This document shows positions 1 through 9,850 of a stretch of DNA of 64,000 nucleotides, piece by piece (positions within the stretch are counted from its first letter, which is position 1; every line of letters starts with the position of its first letter). Under the pieces are notes generated by a model that saw only the letters and a program-made list of their open reading frames with translations, was not told the origin of the DNA and did no database searches. The position numbers were made by a program, and so were the translations under genes. Location: positions 2,728,001-2,792,000 of the forward strand of contig CP085629.1 of assembly GCA_024704175.1 (NCBI GenBank). The letters run 5' to 3'. The stretch comes from Paenibacillus sp. P25 (GTDB lineage Bacteria; Bacillota; Bacilli; Paenibacillales; NBRC-103111).

Positions 1-772
1 CAATGGCGCTGGTTTCCTCCAGAATGACCGCTGCGACTCCGCTGACGGCCTCATCAAACGGCTTCTTCCAATACGGAAGCGTCCGGTCGGCGATCTGAAG
101 CGCTTTACGGGCATGTTCCGTGGCGATCCGGTCTTCCTCCATTTCCATCGTATGGTACAGGGTGAAGAAGAGCGCAACCCCTACGCTGTTCGTCAGCATT
201 TGGGGAAGCCAGATCAAGGAAACGAGTCCCCACGCCTCCTCGAACGGCCTAGCCAGCAGCAAAATCAGCACCTGCTGCAGCGACTCGGCCGCAAGTCCGA
301 CGACCAGGGCCACCTTGACCGACTGCCCCTGCAGCCGGTATCGCTTCATCGTCTTACGGCATAGGCCGGCGAGTACGCCTTGGATGATGGGGGCGATCAT
401 GCAGGCGAGCGCCACAAAGCCTCCCAGGCTGTACCGGTGAATCCCCGCCGCCAAGCCGACGATCAAGCCGCTCCTCACCCCGCCGACCAGTCCTGCGATC
501 ACGACGCCGACGGTTCTTGCGTTCGCGATGGCGGCCTGCGGCGCAATTTCTCCGATCCACGGCGCCGGGCGGTAGGTCACACTTGTCACCTCAACACCCG
601 AGTACGTGCCCAGCATGGCATAGAGGCTGAAGAAGACGATAAACCGCCAATGATTGCTCCGGTCCGCCGTATAGTTCATATAACCCCGCATCCATCGGCT
701 GCGAGAGATGACAAAGGCCGTTGCAATTAGAAATCCGACCCGCTCAAGCAAATCGACAAACAGCTGCAGCAT
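1..772 (-). CDS. lytS: LytS-type membrane sensor histidine kinase, N-terminal part (cut by window edge)
   Basis: The 257 visible residues start at an ATG preceded by AAAGAGGG and run off the left edge. They match the 5TM-5TMR_LYT sensor domain: an N-terminal LLERVGFLIATAF helix, a LGTYSGVEV turn, the conserved ANARTVGVVIAGL segment and IHRYSLGGFVALAC, giving five to six membrane helices. The kinase core lies outside the window. Family members sense pyruvate or cell-wall/membrane state and pair with LytTR regulators. The gene lies just downstream of cstA-ybdD on the same strand, which fits the known link of LytS-type kinases with CstA/BtsT pyruvate carriers. Family call is firm; the ligand is inference. 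Confidence 0.85.
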   Translation of the reverse strand, partial: MLQLFVDLLERVGFLIATAFVISRSRWMRGYMNYTADRSNHWRFIVFFSLYAMLGTYSGVEVTSVTYRPAPWIGEIAPQAAIANARTVGVVIAGLVGGVRSGLIVGLAAGIHRYSLGGFVALACMIAPIIQGVLAGLCRKTMKRYRLQGQSVKVALVVGLAAESLQQVLILLLARPFEEAWGLVSLIWLPQMLTNSVGVALFFTLYHTMEMEEDRIATEHARKALQIADRTLPYWKKPFDEAVSGVAAVILEETSAI

Positions 773-863
773 CGGTATCCCTCTTTTTTGCCAAGTTGTT
801 GTTCCTGATCTTCTCTATTATTTCCGCGAAATGCATCCGTTTTCCTTCCACTTGGAACCGTAA

Positions 864-893
864 AAGGACCGGCCTACGTCAGGCACGGTCCTT
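864..893 (-). terminator. Rho-independent terminator after cstA-ybdD
   Basis: An 8-bp perfect stem (AAGGACCG/CGGTCCTT) with a 14-nt loop is followed on the minus strand by TTTTA. It separates ybdD from lytS. Confidence 0.6.
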
Positions 894-911
894 CCATTAA
901 TGGCACCTTGA

Positions 912-1115
912 TCAGCAGCAGCGCGAAACTTTACCGCCTTTGGCGTTATACCGCGCCTCCTGGGCTTCCCGGAAAAATTCGTCTCGCGATTTCACCGGCT
1001 CGCCGGGGTGCTTCTCCTTCATATGCTGCACATACGTTTCATAATGAGGCACGCCGACCAGAAGATCCAGAAACTGCCTGCGGTACTGAACGGCGCTTTT
1101 CAACGCCTCAAACAT
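912..1115 (-). CDS. ybdD: YbdD/YjiX family small protein
   Basis: A 67-residue protein with the family hallmarks: VGVPHYETYVQHMKEKHP, FFREAQEARY and a cysteine pair at the very C-terminus (RCC). YbdD/YjiX proteins are almost always encoded directly after CstA/BtsT carriers and are thought to act with them, although the mechanism is unknown. Here the start codon overlaps the cstA stop by 8 nt (ATGTTTGA), so the two are translationally coupled. The gene is intact. Confidence 0.85.
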   Translation of the reverse strand: MFEALKSAVQYRRQFLDLLVGVPHYETYVQHMKEKHPGEPVKSRDEFFREAQEARYNAKGGKVSRCC

Positions 1116-3191
1116 ATTTCGGCACCTCCTTGCCGGAGCCGCTGCGAGGAATATAAGGCGTTTCCTCCAGCTTAACCTCTTTATTGCGGATCACCCGGAT
1201 CCAGATGCGGATCGCGGCGATCAAGACGAGCAGGACGATGATCATGAAGAGCGCGCAGAGCGCGGCATCCACGTAGTCGTTCGTAATGATCTGCTGCATT
1301 TGTGCGGCATCCTTGGCCGGAGCCAGGAGTTTGCCTTCCGTCAGCACCGCTTTATATTTCTGGGCGTGGGTCAGAAAGCCGATCGCCGGGTTCTCGTGGA
1401 ACAGCTTTTGCCAGCCGGCCGTCATCGTGACCACCAGAAGTCCGGTCATTGGCAGCAGAGCAACCCAGGCGTAAGCCTTTTTGCCCATTTTGAACAGCAC
1501 TGTGGCACCGAGAATAAGAGCCATGCCCGCCAGCATCTGGTTGGAGATCCCGAACAGCGCCCACAGCGAGTTGATACCGCCCAGCGGGTCAATGACCCCT
1601 TGATATAAGAAGTAGCCCCATCCGGCGACACAGAGCGCTGTAGCAATGACGTTCCCGCTGAACGATTCCGTGCGGCCGAGCGGCTTCACCACGGTTCCGA
1701 TAATTTCCTGGATCATGAAGCGCCCTACCCTCGTACCGGCATCGATCGTAGTAAGAATGAACAAAGCCTCAAAGAGAATGGCAAAGTGGTACCAGAAGGA
1801 CATGAACGCTTTTCCGCCGATCACGCTGGAGAGAATGGTCGCCATCCCGATGGCCAGCGTCGGAGCTCCCCGGTGCGGGACAGGATGCTCGATTCGCCGA
1901 CATCCTTGGCCAGGCCCGTTAAAGCGTCCGGCGTAATGGTGAAGCCCCAGGAAGAGATCGTGGCCGCCGCTTTCACCGCATCGGCACCGATGACGGTCGC
2001 CGGGCTGTTAATCGCAAAGTATGCACCGGGCGTTAGGACGCAGGCGGCGACCAGCGCCATCATGGCGACGAACGATTCCATCAGCATCGCTCCGTAGCCG
2101 ATAGCCTGTGCATGCGATTCACGCTCCAGCATTTTCGGCGTCGTACCGGACGAAATCAAAGCATGGAAGCCGGAAACCGCTCCGCAGGCGATCGTAATGA
2201 ACAGGAATGGGAACAAATTCCCGGAGAAAACCGGCCCGGTCCCGTCGATAAATTTCGTAGCCGCCGGCATATTCAGATGCGGCATGACGACAAAGATGCC
2301 GAGTGCAAGTCCCACAATCGTACCGATTTTCAGGAAGGTACTGAGGTAATCGCGCGGCGCCAGCAGCGACCATACCGGCAGCGCGGAAGCGATGAAGCCG
2401 TAAGCGATCATCATCAGCGCGATCGTTTCGCCTTTAAATGTGAACAGCGGTGCCAGCGACGGGCTTTCCGCTACGTATTGTCCGGCAATCAAGGATACGA
2501 CGAGCAGTACCAGTCCGATCACGGAAGCTTCGGTTACGCGTCCCGGTCGGATATAGCGCATATAGACGCCCATAAACAGTGCAATCGGGATGGTTGCCGC
2601 GATCGTGAACATGCCCCAAGGACTTCCGATAAGCGCTTTCACAACAACCAGAGCAAGCACGGCGAGAAGGATGATCATAATGCCGAGGATCCCCACCATG
2701 GCGATCGCCCCGGCAACCGGTCCGATCTCGTCCTTAATCATGTCTCCGAGCGATTTCCCGCCTCGGCGGGTCGAAGCGAATAAGATGATAAAGTCCTGAA
2801 CTGCGCCGGCAAGAATGACGCCGACAATGATCCAGAGCGTGCCCGGCAAATAACCCATTTGCGCGGCCAATACCGGACCGACCAGCGGCCCTGCACCGGC
2901 GATGGCGGCGAAATGGTGCCCGAACAGCACCCACTTGTTCGTCGGTACGTAATCTTTTCCGTCATTCTTTACTTCCGCCGGTGTCTTGCGGTTATCGTCG
3001 AGCTCAAACACCTTGCGCGCCAGAAACCGGCTGTAGAACCGGTAAGCTACCGCATAGCAGCAAACCGCCGCTACAATCAGCCACATGGCGTTAATCGTTT
3101 CCCCGCGGTTCAGACCGACCACGGCAAAACCCGCCGCACCCAGCAGGGAGATGACGCCCCATAGCAAAATCGACTTCAAGCCTTTAGTCAT
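1108..3191 (-). CDS. cstA: Carbon starvation protein CstA, pyruvate/peptide carrier (one frameshift)
   Basis: About 694 residues with many membrane helices. Typical CstA motifs are visible: NKWVLFGHHFAAIAGAGPLVGP near residue 75, DFIILFASTRRGGKSLGDM, SGFHALISSGTTPKML and, after the break, ALFILTTIDAGTRVGRF. The family imports pyruvate and/or peptides under carbon limitation. ATG at 3191 follows GGAGGTC. The reading frame breaks in the C4 run at 1868-1871; adding one base restores the family sequence TGGAPTLAIGMA. No other lesion is seen, so this is probably a sequencing error. It is coupled to ybdD and has a cre-like site upstream. Confidence 0.9.
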
Positions 3192-3218
3192 TTTATGACC
3201 TCCAGAAAGGTAATGGGA

Positions 3219-3234
3219 ATGATAGCGTTTACAC
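3219..3234 (-). promoter_or_regulatory. Catabolite-responsive element (cre)-like site before cstA
   Basis: On the minus strand GTGTAAACGCTATCAT matches the CcpA consensus WTGNAANCGNWNNCWW at 15 of 16 positions. It lies 28 nt upstream of the cstA start, a place where CcpA binding would repress. This fits a carbon-starvation gene. CcpA control is inferred from the match only. Confidence 0.55.
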
Positions 3235-3354
3235 CACTTCATTATACCTTGCCTTCCCGCTTTCTAGAACGGCTCTGACGCAACATGTAAGATTAAGGCC
3301 ATAAGATGCTTAAATCGCTGCTTGAAGTGCAGCATCAATTCATTAAAATGCAAA

Positions 3355-3380
3355 ACACCCCCGGATTCCTCCGAGGGTGC
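3355..3380 (-). terminator. Terminator after rbgA
   Basis: GC-rich hairpin (CACCCTCGG...CCGGGGGTG on the minus strand) followed by TTTTGC, nine bases past the rbgA stop. Confidence 0.5.
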
Positions 3381-3388
3381 CCTTAAAC

Positions 3389-4261
3389 TCAGCCGATTTC
3401 TTCCGGCGTTTCCAAGCTGATCCGGCCCAGCTTGCCGGCCCGAAGCTCACGAAGGATGGCCAGGGAAGCTTTTTCCAAGTCCACCCTTCCCCGCTGATCA
3501 GCGCTCCGCGCTTGCGTCCGATTGCTTCCATCAGCTCCACCATCGCATCCGTGTCCGACGGATCATCCGGCACAACGTCCACGCCGAACCGTTCTTTCAC
3601 CGCGCCTGCTGTAATGCCCGGCCAAATACCGCAAAGCAAATAAGGCGATTTCCTCCGGATGGAGGATTTCTTCCTTTATGGCCCCGGTTGCGGCGAGCCG
3701 CAGGCCCACCTGCTGATCCTCAAATTTCGGCCATAGAATGCCCGGCGTATCGAGCAGCTCCATCTCCGTGCCTACCTTAATCCACTGCTGGCCCTTCGTC
3801 ACGCCCGGTTTATCCCCGGTCAGAGCGATCTTCCGTCCGGCCATCCGGTTAATAAGCGTCGATTTGCCGACGTTGGGAATGCCCACGATGAGCGCGCGGA
3901 GCGCTCTCGGCTTCATGCCCTTGCGAATTTGCGCTTCGATCTTGGCCGAAAGCGGCTCCCGCGAACGGGTCATGATTTCCTTGACCGGATTGCCTCCGGC
4001 TGCATCGATCGGCGGCGCCCTCAGCCCCTGCTCGGCGAAATAATCGACCCACTGCCGCGTGACCTCCGGGTCGGCCAAATCGCTTTTGTTCAGCAGCACG
4101 AGCCGCGGCTTGTTCTCCAATATTTCATCGATCATCGGGTTTCGGCTGGACAGCGGAATCCGCGCATCCAGGAGCTCGATCGCCAGGTCGATCAGCTTCA
4201 GCTTCTCCTGAATCTGCCGCCTTGCCCGCGTCATATGGCCCGGAAACCATTGTATCGTCAT
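3389..4261 (-). CDS. rbgA: Ribosome biogenesis GTPase RbgA/YlqF (two frameshifts)
   Basis: Circularly permuted GTPase needed for late 50S assembly. Motifs are in the permuted order: WFPGHM at the start, G4 NKSDL, G1 [14 protein letters not shown]3 DTPGI. ATG at 4261 begins [10 protein letters not shown] as in homologues. The frame breaks twice: near 3605-3612 (after RYLAGHY) and in the C4 run at 3489-3492, where one added base restores a tail ending in [13 protein letters not shown]. Repaired length is about 290 residues, normal for the family. It is next to lepB and rplS in the usual order. The breaks are probably sequencing errors because the gene is important for growth. Confidence 0.88.
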
Positions 4262-4340
4262 GTTCTTAAGTCACCTCAGCTCTACCCGGGCTCTCGCCCT
4301 TTCCCCTTATATGGGTTCTTGCGCCAATGCCCTTGATTTG

Positions 4341-4374
4341 AAAAAAAGTCCGGTTCCTAGTGGCGAACCAGACT
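4341..4374 (-). terminator. Terminator overlapping the end of lepB
   Basis: A 10-bp stem (AGTCTGGTTC/GAACCGGACT on the minus strand) with a 7-8 nt loop and a run of seven T. The lepB stop codon lies inside the hairpin loop region. Confidence 0.7.
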
Positions 4375-4929
4375 GATTTTGCTGAACGGCCAGAAGATCA
4401 GGTCGGCCCGTCCGACAATTTGATCGTATTTGATAAAACCGATATCCCGGCTGTCCTGGCTGTTCGATCGGTTATCGCCCATCACGAAAATCGTTCCTTC
4501 CGGGACCGTTTTCTCCTGGAAATTCCTCGTGTTATAGGGTATCCCTTTTTTCGCCGCATCATCCAGCGCCTGCTTCAGATATGGCTCGTCCAGCTCTTTA
4601 TTGTTGACATACACTTTATCGCCGTCCACCCTTACGGTTTCGCCCGGCGGCGCAATGACGCGCTTTATGTAATCTTTATCCTTGGTCGCGTGGAATACGA
4701 TGACTTCGCCGCGTTCCGGGTTACCCAGCCTGTAGATGAACTTGCTCACGATCAGCCGTTCGCCCGTGTAAAAGTTCGGCTCCATCGAAGGCCCCTCCAC
4801 GATAAACGGAGCAAAAATGAGCCAGCGAATAATAAACACGAGAGCGGCCGCGATCAGCAGCGCCTTGATCCATTCCCAAGCTTCGTTTTTGATCGGATTC
4901 GCTTTTTCAACGGTTTGATCCTGCTCCAC
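4357..4929 (-). CDS. lepB: Type I signal peptidase
   Basis: 190 residues, intact. A cytoplasmic N-tail and one membrane anchor (residues about 22-40) are followed by the catalytic serine motif GPSMEPNF, the catalytic lysine motif DYIKRVIAPPGE and the GDNRSNSQDSRDIG box. It removes signal peptides from secreted proteins on the outer face of the membrane. Position between rplS and rbgA is the standard Firmicute arrangement. A second, shorter paralogue lies at 40128-40604. Confidence 0.93.
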   Translation of the reverse strand: MEQDQTVEKANPIKNEAWEWIKALLIAAALVFIIRWLIFAPFIVEGPSMEPNFYTGERLIVSKFIYRLGNPERGEVIVFHATKDKDYIKRVIAPPGETVRVDGDKVYVNNKELDEPYLKQALDDAAKKGIPYNTRNFQEKTVPEGTIFVMGDNRSNSQDSRDIGFIKYDQIVGRADLIFWPFSKISLVRH

Positions 4930-4994
4930 TATCTCTCCTGCCCTTCCGGAAGGTACTGCGTATTTATCGGAACTTAAATTCGTGCTTAGGAAAC

Positions 4995-5026
4995 GAAAAG
5001 GAGCTTGGTGGTTAGCCGCAAGCCCC
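4995..5026 (-). terminator. Terminator after rplS
   Basis: Minus-strand hairpin GGGGCTTG/CAAGCTCC (8 bp, one G-T pair) followed by TTTTCG, 12 nt past the rplS stop. Confidence 0.6.
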
Positions 5027-5037
5027 TGTTCTTGTCA

Positions 5038-5379
5038 TTATCGGATTTCTTGAATTCTAGCTGCTTTACCGCGCAGACCGCGAAGATAGTAGAGCTTCGC
5101 GCGACGGACTTTACCACGGCGAGCCACTTCAATCTTGTCGATCTTCGGAGTATGAAGCGGGAACGTTCTTTCCACGCCGACACCGTAAGAAATTTTTCTT
5201 ACCGTGAACGTTTCGCTGATTCCGCCGCCGCGGCGTTTAATAACAACACCTTCGAACAGCTGGATCCGCTCGCGGGAACCCTCGATAACCTTAACGTACA
5301 CTTTCAGTGTGTCGCCAGGACGAAAGCTCGGAATGTCGCTGCGCAGTTGTTCCTTCGTAATCTCTTGGATCAAATTCAT
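5038..5379 (-). CDS. rplS: 50S ribosomal protein L19
   Basis: 113 residues, intact and of normal length. Sequence is typical of bL19: [56 protein letters not shown], and the basic end [18 protein letters not shown]. It sits at the 30S-50S interface. It has its own promoter and leader, and is followed by a terminator, so it appears to be a monocistronic unit here although it lies beside lepB and, farther away, trmD. Confidence 0.97.
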   Translation of the reverse strand: MNLIQEITKEQLRSDIPSFRPGDTLKVYVKVIEGSRERIQLFEGVVIKRRGGGISETFTVRKISYGVGVERTFPLHTPKIDKIEVARRGKVRRAKLYYLRGLRGKAARIQEIR

Positions 5380-5387
5380 GTATGACT

Positions 5388-5490
5388 CCCTCCTTCCACA
5401 CAGGTGTTCATGCCGCCTCTATGGGATGACTGACTCTATTGAAGTTACGCGCAGAGGACCACCGTATTCAAGCAAAAATGCTCACAACGT
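5388..5490 (-). promoter_or_regulatory. Probable L19 leader RNA (autoregulatory 5' UTR)
   Basis: About 100 nt of structured-looking 5' UTR between the rplS promoter and its Shine-Dalgarno site. It contains paired elements such as GGTCCTCTGC and TAGAGGCGGC. Firmicute rplS genes often carry an L19 leader (Rfam L19_leader family) that binds L19. I recognise position and general motifs, not a checked covariance match. Confidence 0.45.
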
Positions 5491-5495
5491 TTTAC

Positions 5496-5524
5496 ATCAT
5501 AGCATAATTGAAAACGAATTACAA
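5496..5524 (-). promoter_or_regulatory. Promoter of rplS
   Basis: Minus strand: -35 TTGTAA (5519-5524), 17-bp spacer, -10 TATGAT (5496-5501). It lies about 120 bp upstream of the rplS start. Confidence 0.6.
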
Positions 5525-5536
5525 CTATCAATTCAA

Positions 5537-6991
5537 TTATGCGGGAAAACGAACGGTAAAGACCGTTCCCGAGCCCGGTATACTCCGTACCTCAATGGCG
5601 GCCTCATGCAGCTCGACGATCGATTTCGTAATCGCAAGGCCAAGGCCCGCACCGCCGTACTTTCGCGCTCTTGACGCATCGGCCCGGTAAAACCGTTCGA
5701 ACAAATGCGGAAGATGCTCCGCCGGAATGCCTGGTCCGTTGTCTTTAACGGCAACCACCGAGGCGCCCGATTTCGGTTCCGCGATCACCTCAATGATGCC
5801 CTCCGCCGAATCGGTATGCTGTACGGCATTTTGAAAGAGATTGAGGATCACCTGCTTTAGCTGATCGCGGTCGAATTTCGCCCTGGTGCCCGGGCTCAGC
5901 GAAAACCGGACCTCCCTCTTGCCGGCGAGCAGCTGCAGCCGCGGCTCCATCTCCCGGATTACCGCATCCAGCTCCCCTTCCTTCAGCTCAATCCCCGGCC
6001 TTTGATCCAGCCTGGCCAGGAACAGCAGGTCCTTCACCAGCTTGTTTAGCCGCTCCGACTCGCTGTGCATGCTTCTAAGCGCTTTCTCCAGCTGCTCCGG
6101 GTTGTTCGCCGCTCCGCGCAGCAGGACCTCCAGGAAGCCGTGTATGGACGTTAAAGGCGTCCGCGGCTCATGAGAAGCATCGGCAATGAACCGGCGCATC
6201 TGCTCCTTGGCTTCCTTTTCGGCTTCGAAGGAAACTTCAAGCCGTTTCAGCATGCCGTTGAACGACGCGGAGAGCCTGTCGATTTCAAGCTGATTTTGAT
6301 GGACGGGCGACCTTTCGCCCAAATTCCCGGCGTTGATCTGTTCTACCGTATTCACGATCCGGTTCAGGGGAACGAGTGACTTGCGAAGCACGGGTACAAA
6401 AGCAATCCAGCCGACGATGAGCGCCAGCAGCGACAGCGCCCCGTAAATCCCCAGCTCCTGCGCCAGAAGCTGCTCCAGCGGAGCCGTGCTGGTACTGACT
6501 TGAACAAGCCCGGCGGTCCGGCTCGCGGTCGTTCACAGGGAACAGGACCACAAGAAGATCCCCTTGATTAGGATCGCTTACAATGCGGTATTTTTTCCCA
6601 TGGGGAGGGCCTTGAAGCGCTTCACTGTAGATTTCCGGAGAGAGTGTCGGAGAGGAGAGCCGGAACCCCTCATCTTTAATTTCCGTCATCTCCCCTCCGT
6701 ACTGATGAAGGCCAGCGCCGAATCGGGAAAACGGAAGTAAAGCGACGGATCCCGGGGACCTCCTCCCCGGTTTGCGTATCTCATCCACATCTGCGGCGGA
6801 GTCGAGCGGATCTGACTGATAATGTTCTCCACTTTGTTCGTATAAAAGAACTCCTTCATCAGCACATACTGGAAGGCGCCGATCAGGACGAGCAGCGCCG
6901 CAAGCACCAGCAAGGATCGGAACAGCGACTGAAAACGCAGGGAATTCGGCTCCAGCCGCCTTTTTGCAGCGTTCCATAAGGAAAGCTTCAC
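5537..6991 (-). CDS. Sensor histidine kinase of a two-component pair (two frameshifts)
   Basis: About 485 residues after repair. N-terminal helix near residues 22-45, an extracellular region, a second helix (LLALIVGWIAFVPVL), HAMP (LVPLNRIVNTVEQINAG), a DHp box with phosphoacceptor His, then N box (LNLFQNAVQH), G1 DNGPGIP and G2 GGAGLGLAI. Breaks are in the C4 run at 6692-6695 (one base missing) and near 6515-6522. The H box reads SHEPRTPL where SHELRTPL is usual: a Leu-to-Pro change that is either error or damaging. ATG at 6991 overlaps the regulator's stop by 4 nt. Stimulus unknown. Confidence 0.82.
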
Positions 6992-7671
6992 GGCAGGTCC
7001 ACCCGGTACCCCGCGCCGCGCATCGTACGGATCAAACGATGGTCCCGGTCGTTCAGCTTCTCTCTTAAAGAACGGATATAGACCTCAACGATGTTCTCCT
7101 CGCCCCCGAAGTCATAGCCCCATACCTTGTCGAGGATGGTGGCTTTGCTCAGCACGAGGCCGTGATTCATGACGAGAAACTTAAGCGGCTCGTATTCCGT
7201 CGGCGAGAGCTCCAGCGTCCGGTCTTCGTATCCGATTTCTTTGCGCCGGTCGTCGACGCGGAACGGGCCATATGTCACCTCGCTCAAGAGATGCGGGAAC
7301 TGGTTGCGGATTCTCGCTTGAATGCGGGCCAGCGGCTCCTCAAAGCTGAACGGCTTGATCATGTAATCGTCGGCCCCTATGGTGAGGCCTCTGACCCGGT
7401 CCTCGACCTCCTCGCGGGCGGTCAGCATAATGACGGCGGTGTTGCCGATTTTCTTCAGCATCCGGCATACCTCGAAGCCGTCCATGCCCGGCATCATCAC
7501 GTCAAGCACGGCGATATGCGGTTGAAACTTGTTGGCGAGCGTGATGCCGGAAAAACCGTCCGGCGCGGTCTGCACGTTAAAGCCTTCATTTTGCAGACCC
7601 AATTGTAAAAACTCCAAAATGTTCGGTTCATCGTCAACCAACAGGATCTTGATCCCTTTTGGCAGGTCCAT
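6988..7671 (-). CDS. OmpR/PhoB-family response regulator
   Basis: 227 residues, intact. Receiver domain with acidic pocket (LLVDDEPN), phosphoacceptor Asp in VLDVMMPGMDG, Thr in MLTAREE and Lys in MIKPFSFEE; then a winged-helix DNA-binding domain (LELSPTEYEPLKFL, VYIRSLREKL, RTMRGAGYRVDL). I start it at ATG 7671, which has GAGGTGAACAAG in front, rather than at the longer in-frame start. It overlaps the kinase gene by 4 nt. The pair sits between rplS and trmD and beside a PepSY-type membrane gene, a plausible partner. Confidence 0.88.
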   Translation of the reverse strand: MDLPKGIKILLVDDEPNILEFLQLGLQNEGFNVQTAPDGFSGITLANKFQPHIAVLDVMMPGMDGFEVCRMLKKIGNTAVIMLTAREEVEDRVRGLTIGADDYMIKPFSFEEPLARIQARIRNQFPHLLSEVTYGPFRVDDRRKEIGYEDRTLELSPTEYEPLKFLVMNHGLVLSKATILDKVWGYDFGGEENIVEVYIRSLREKLNDRDHRLIRTMRGAGYRVDLP

Positions 7672-7826
7672 CTTGTTCACCTCAAGCCTTATTGTACACA
7701 AAACGAACAGGTTGCGCCTCATCATCCCTACACTTTCAGCAAACATTCAGCTTGGTTTCATGGTGATTTCAGAGCCCCCATGGATAATAGGCCCGTAAAC
7801 AAATACAGAAAGAGGTTAGAAAAAGA

Positions 7827-8338
7827 ATGAGAAAGTATCGTCAGCTGCATTTGTGGATCGGATTAATTTGCTCCGTGTTTATCCTGGTGGAATCCGTTAC
7901 AGGCCTCCTCTTGTCGGAGCCTTGGCTTATGGGGTCGCAACAGATGGAACAAAGAATGCCGGTCGCAGCCGCGGCGGCTAACGGAAGTGCTGCGAATACC
8001 GCGGCAAGCGAATCGAACATCGGCGGGATGGCCGCAACAGAAGCAAATCCGACGGCTAAAGGGGACAACGGGCAGGCCTCCGGAGCGCAAGCACAGAACG
8101 GCCAAGCTCCTGGGATGAAACGGGGTGCGGAAGGGGAGGTAACAGCCTGGTAGGCCTCATCCATGGCCTTCATGAAGGCCGTATCGGGACAACCAATGTG
8201 AAATGGCTCGCGGATCTGACGGCCATAGCGATGATTATTTTGACTTCTACCGGCATCGCCCTCTCTATCCAAACCCTCCGGGCTCAAAGCATGAGCCGGA
8301 AGAAGCGGCTTCAGGCCTCGATGAAGGCGGCTGAATAA
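7827..8338 (+). CDS. PepSY-associated two-helix membrane protein (one frameshift)
   Basis: About 170 residues after repair. An N-terminal membrane helix (LHLWIGLICSVFILVESVTG, then LLLSEPWLMG) is followed by a low-complexity Ala/Asn/Gly-rich external stretch, the segment NSLVGLIHGLHEGRIG and a second helix (ADLTAIAMIILTSTGIALSI). This is the pattern of PepSY_TM-like proteins. The frame breaks in the G4 run at 8133-8136; one more G joins both halves. It is divergent from the neighbouring regulator gene, so it may be its target. Function is not established. Confidence 0.65.
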
Positions 8339-8352
8339 GAAGCTCATGAAAT

Positions 8353-8388
8353 AAAGCTCCCGGTCTGTAACCCGCGACTGGGAGCTTT
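8353..8388. terminator. Bidirectional terminator between the PepSY gene and trmD
   Basis: 9-bp perfect stem AAAGCTCCC/GGGAGCTTT with an 18-nt loop, between two convergent genes. Confidence 0.6.
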
Positions 8389-8401
8389 CCTCTTTCTCCT
8401 G

Positions 8402-9203
8402 CTATTCCTTCCCTTTCCGCTCTTCTTCGCTTTTCAGGGACAGGAGCCACGCCTTTTCTTTAGGCGTTAAGTCCGCCTGTTCGAGCAGCTCGGGGCGCTT
8501 CTTCCACGTCCGCAGCAGCGACTGCTTCCGGCGCCATTCCGCAATGTTGCCGTGGTGGCCCGATAACAGCACTTCCGGTACTTCCCAATCCCTGAATTTG
8601 ACGGGACGAGTATAATGCGGGTATTCAAGCAGTCCCGTGCTGAACGAATCGGTGACCGCCGACGTTTCGTTGCCCAGCACGCCCGGCAGCTGACCTGACG
8701 ACGCTGTCGATAATCACCATCGCCGGGAGCTCGCCGCCCGTCAGGACATAATCCCCGATCGACAGCTCGTCCGTGACCAGATGCTCGCGAATCCGTTCGT
8801 CGTAGCCCTCGTAGTGGCCGCAGATGAAGACCAGATGCTCTTCCGCGGACAGCTTCTCCGCCTTTTTCTGAGAGAAGGGCTCGCCCTGCGGGCACATTAA
8901 GATGACGCGGGGCGGTTTGGCGTCCTGGTTCTTGTCGGGATCCTGGTTTTCTTTGTTCCGCTCGCTTCCCTTGCGCTCCAGGAGGTCCTCCACCGCCGAG
9001 AAAATCGGCTCCGCCTTCAGCACCATCCCCTCCGCCCCGCCGTAAGGATAATCGTCCACCGTATTGTGCTTGTTCCCCGCGAAGTCGCGGAAATTGACGG
9101 TATTCAGCCGGACCAGGCCCTTTTCCTGCGCTTTGCCTAGTATGCTGGAGGTGAATACGCCTTCGAACATGGCCGGAAACAATGTCAGTACATCGATCCT
9201 CAT
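8402..9203 (-). CDS. trmD: tRNA (guanine-N1-)-methyltransferase TrmD (one frameshift)
   Basis: SPOUT methyltransferase forming m1G37 in tRNA to prevent frameshifting. Seen: [37 protein letters not shown], the knot region [12 protein letters not shown] and [15 protein letters not shown], and the C-terminal helical domain ([21 protein letters not shown]). The frame breaks near 8690-8693 (one apparently extra base); repaired length is about 266 residues with a slightly long Lys/Asn/Asp-rich insert near residue 85. Essential in most bacteria, so an error in the sequence is likely. It follows rimM with one base between. Confidence 0.9.
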
Positions 9204-9204
9204 C

Positions 9205-9724
9205 TTACAGCAAACCTTCCATCAAGCGGACCGTAACCTCTTTTTTCTCCACATCGACGCTTAGGATCACCTCATCGATATAAGGCAGAAGCAGCGGCTT
9301 GCCCTTCGGACGTTCCACCACCCACACGTCGTTGGCCCCGGGAGAGAGCACCTCCGAGATCGTACCGAGCTCCTCTCCCTCTTCCGTCACGGCCCGGCAC
9401 CCGATTATCTCATGAAGATAAAATTCGTCGTCCTCGAGCTCCGAAAGGTACTGCTCCTCGACCTTAAGCATCCAGCCCTTATACTTCTCCACCTCGTTGA
9501 TGTTGCCGAATTCTCGGAACTTGACGATAAACATATTTTTATGATCGCGGGCGCTCTCCACCACGACCGGAAACGTCACCGGTCTGCTCAGGGTGGGCAA
9601 ACACGAGCTTCGCGCCTTTGGCGAACCGTTCCTCCGGGAAGTCGGTCAGCGGAACAATCTTCAGCTCGCCGCGGATCCCGTGGGTATTGACGATTTTCCC
9701 TACGTTGTACAATTTTTCACTCAT
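9205..9724 (-). CDS. rimM: Ribosome maturation factor RimM (one frameshift)
   Basis: About 172 residues after repair. N-terminal RimM domain begins [19 protein letters not shown]; the C-terminal PRC barrel has [19 protein letters not shown] and the conserved [15 protein letters not shown]. It assists 30S head assembly, binding S19. The frame breaks near 9580-9590 (after VFAHPE). It stands directly before trmD in the usual rpsP-khpA-rimM-trmD operon. Confidence 0.88.
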
Positions 9725-9850
9725 TATGTACCTCCGGGTGTTCCTTTATAGTAGAAAAGAGTTAGGAGCAGCTCCTAACCCTCATCATTCCCTATTCTGA
9801 TCCTGACATGCTTCATCAGGACGGCCATACCGCGCCGGCGGCATGGCCCT

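Noticed and set aside
2112-2783. Plus-strand open frame over cstA
   Set aside because: Antisense shadow, highly charged low-complexity translation.
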